Source: Clostridium ragsdalei P11 (GTDB lineage Bacteria; Bacillota; Clostridia; Clostridiales; Clostridiaceae). From it: DNA of 64,000 nt. Below are positions 63,279 through 64,000 of this stretch, in pieces (position 1 is the stretch's first letter; each line of letters starts with the position of its first letter). The notes under the pieces are model-generated. The model was not told the origin of the DNA. It made no database searches and worked only from the letters and a program-made list of their open reading frames with translations. The stretch lies in assembly GCF_001675165.1 (NCBI RefSeq), contig NZ_LROS01000003.1, forward strand, positions 1 to 64,000, in the 5' to 3' direction. A program made the translations under genes and the position numbers.

Positions 63279-63302
63279 ACCCGGGTATTTTTTATCCCGG
63301 GC
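63279..63302. terminator. Hairpin between the BMC shell and eutT-like genes
   Basis: ACCCGGGTATTTTTTATCCC followed by GGGC forms a G/C-rich stem of six bases with an AT loop. On the minus strand it has no U-run afterwards, so it more likely protects the 3' end of the upstream shell gene message than stops transcription. Confidence 0.5.
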
Positions 63303-63314
63303 TTTTATCTTTTT

Positions 63315-63608
63315 TTAGTCTTCTACTCTCTCTACCTTAGGTAAAATGTATTCAACTTCATTATGAGGTCTTGGTATTACATGTACGGAAAGAAGTTCTC
63401 CAACTCTTTCAGCAGCTGCAGCACCTGCATCTGTTGCAGCTTTTACAGCTCCAACATCTCCTCTTACCATTACAGTTACAAGTCCTCCACCTACATGTAC
63501 CTTACCTATAAGTGTTACGTTTGCTGCTTTTACCATAGCATCAGAAGCTTCTATTGCTGCTACCAATCCCTTTGTTTCAATCATTCCTAAAGCATTTGTA
63601 TTTGTCAT
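63315..63608 (-). CDS. eutM: BMC-domain shell protein (EutM/PduA type)
   Basis: 97 residues. [60 protein letters not shown] and [16 protein letters not shown] are the canonical BMC hexamer. Forms the shell facets. Upstream on the transcript is the aldehyde dehydrogenase gene, 19 bases away. Confidence 0.95.
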   Translation of the reverse strand: MTNTNALGMIETKGLVAAIEASDAMVKAANVTLIGKVHVGGGLVTVMVRGDVGAVKAATDAGAAAAERVGELLSVHVIPRPHNEVEYILPKVERVED

Positions 63609-63627
63609 ATTAATTCCTCCCTATATT

Positions 63628-64000
63628 TTACAAACTAAGCTTTTCAGCTATTTTTTTAGTTATAAGTTCAATGTACTGATCAGAAATATCCAAAACAGTG
63701 TGTGAGGTTTCTCTGTCACTACAATTACTTACAAAATTTTTTATATCTTCTATTTCCTTTACTCCATAGGCAACTCTTCTTATATTTATAAGATTCCTAG
63801 GTCCTACATTATCAGAAGTTGCACTTCCTCCAACTGCTCCGCATCCAAGTGTAAGTGCAGGCACTAGATTTGTAGTAGCTCCTATTCCTCCAAGTGATCC
63901 TGGCGTGTTTACAAGTATTCTGGATACAGGTTTTTTAAGTCCAAATTCTTTTACTATTTCTTCATTATTTGAATGTATTATGAGAGTATGTCCTATACCT
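63628..64000 (-). CDS. eutE: Acetaldehyde dehydrogenase (acetylating), cut by the right window edge
   Basis: Only the C-terminal 120 or so residues are present, through KPVSRILVNTPGSLGGIGAT and TLGCGAVGGSATSDNVGPRN, both typical of EutE/PduP-type CoA-acylating aldehyde dehydrogenases. The rest lies to the right. It converts acetaldehyde to acetyl-CoA inside the shell. eutE is used by analogy; PduP-type substrate use cannot be excluded from this end alone. Confidence 0.9.
   Translation of the reverse strand, partial: GIGHTLIIHSNNEEIVKEFGLKKPVSRILVNTPGSLGGIGATTNLVPALTLGCGAVGGSATSDNVGPRNLINIRRVAYGVKEIEDIKNFVSNCSDRETSHTVLDISDQYIELITKKIAEKLSL

Overview
This 64 kb window is AT-rich, with Shine-Dalgarno-led genes, many TTG and GTG starts, an S-box and a B12 riboswitch, an anaerobic (cobalt-early) corrin pathway, a rubrerythrin-like protein and an ethanolamine-type microcompartment operon. 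This fits an anaerobic Clostridium of the sensu stricto group, possibly near the C. ljungdahlii / C. kluyveri / C. carboxidivorans branch. The species is an inference from gene content only.

Layout. (1) 1 to 12.4 kb is a decaying integrated element whose tyrosine integrase sits beside a tRNA-Glu(CUC) gene. It carries a phage-type repressor, a frameshifted ImmA-like peptidase, a YqaJ recombinase with an amber codon, a wrecked serine recombinase, and cargo: a VanZ-like protein, DUF1643, a stand-alone RelA/SpoT synthetase, a GNAT-ASCH/EVE cluster and membrane proteins. One ASCH gene has a LexA-type box in its promoter. (2) 12.7 to 14.6 kb holds a zinc/manganese-type ABC transporter and a DUF2325 gene. 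(3) 15.2 to 35.3 kb is one long minus-strand cobalamin operon of 21 genes under a B12 riboswitch with two terminator hairpins. It runs from 5-aminolevulinate (hemB, hemC, cobA-hemD) through sirohydrochlorin and the cbi genes to cobyric acid and cobinamide phosphate, plus cobT. cobU and cobS are not in the window. A cbiQ/cbiO pair lies just upstream. (4) 37 to 58 kb is housekeeping and accessory material: a NUDIX/MocR pair, tandem YhgE/Pip membrane proteins, metQ with an S-box, ddl, alr, a CsoR/His-rich exporter pair, a long beta-CASP nuclease, a nitroreductase, a D-2-hydroxyacid dehydrogenase and a secreted peptidase. (5) 58.3 to 64 kb is an ethanolamine-type microcompartment operon (eutQ, eutH, eutN, a TIGR02536-type gene, eutJ, pduL, eutT-like, a BMC shell gene and an acetaldehyde dehydrogenase cut by the window edge).

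How the parts connect. The cobalamin operon makes the corrinoid and cobO and the eutT-like gene adenosylate it. Ethanolamine ammonia-lyase, expected just outside the right edge, would need adenosylcobalamin. hemB, hemC and hemD inside the operon put tetrapyrrole precursor supply under B12 feedback.

The least expected signal is a set of four families of palindromic, MITE-like intergenic repeats between 14.7 and 55.8 kb. Two families share a central loop motif. Five copies begin 0 to 3 bases after the stop codon of an unrelated gene, in sense orientation with a common leading sequence, as if they were mobile 3' UTR or terminator modules.
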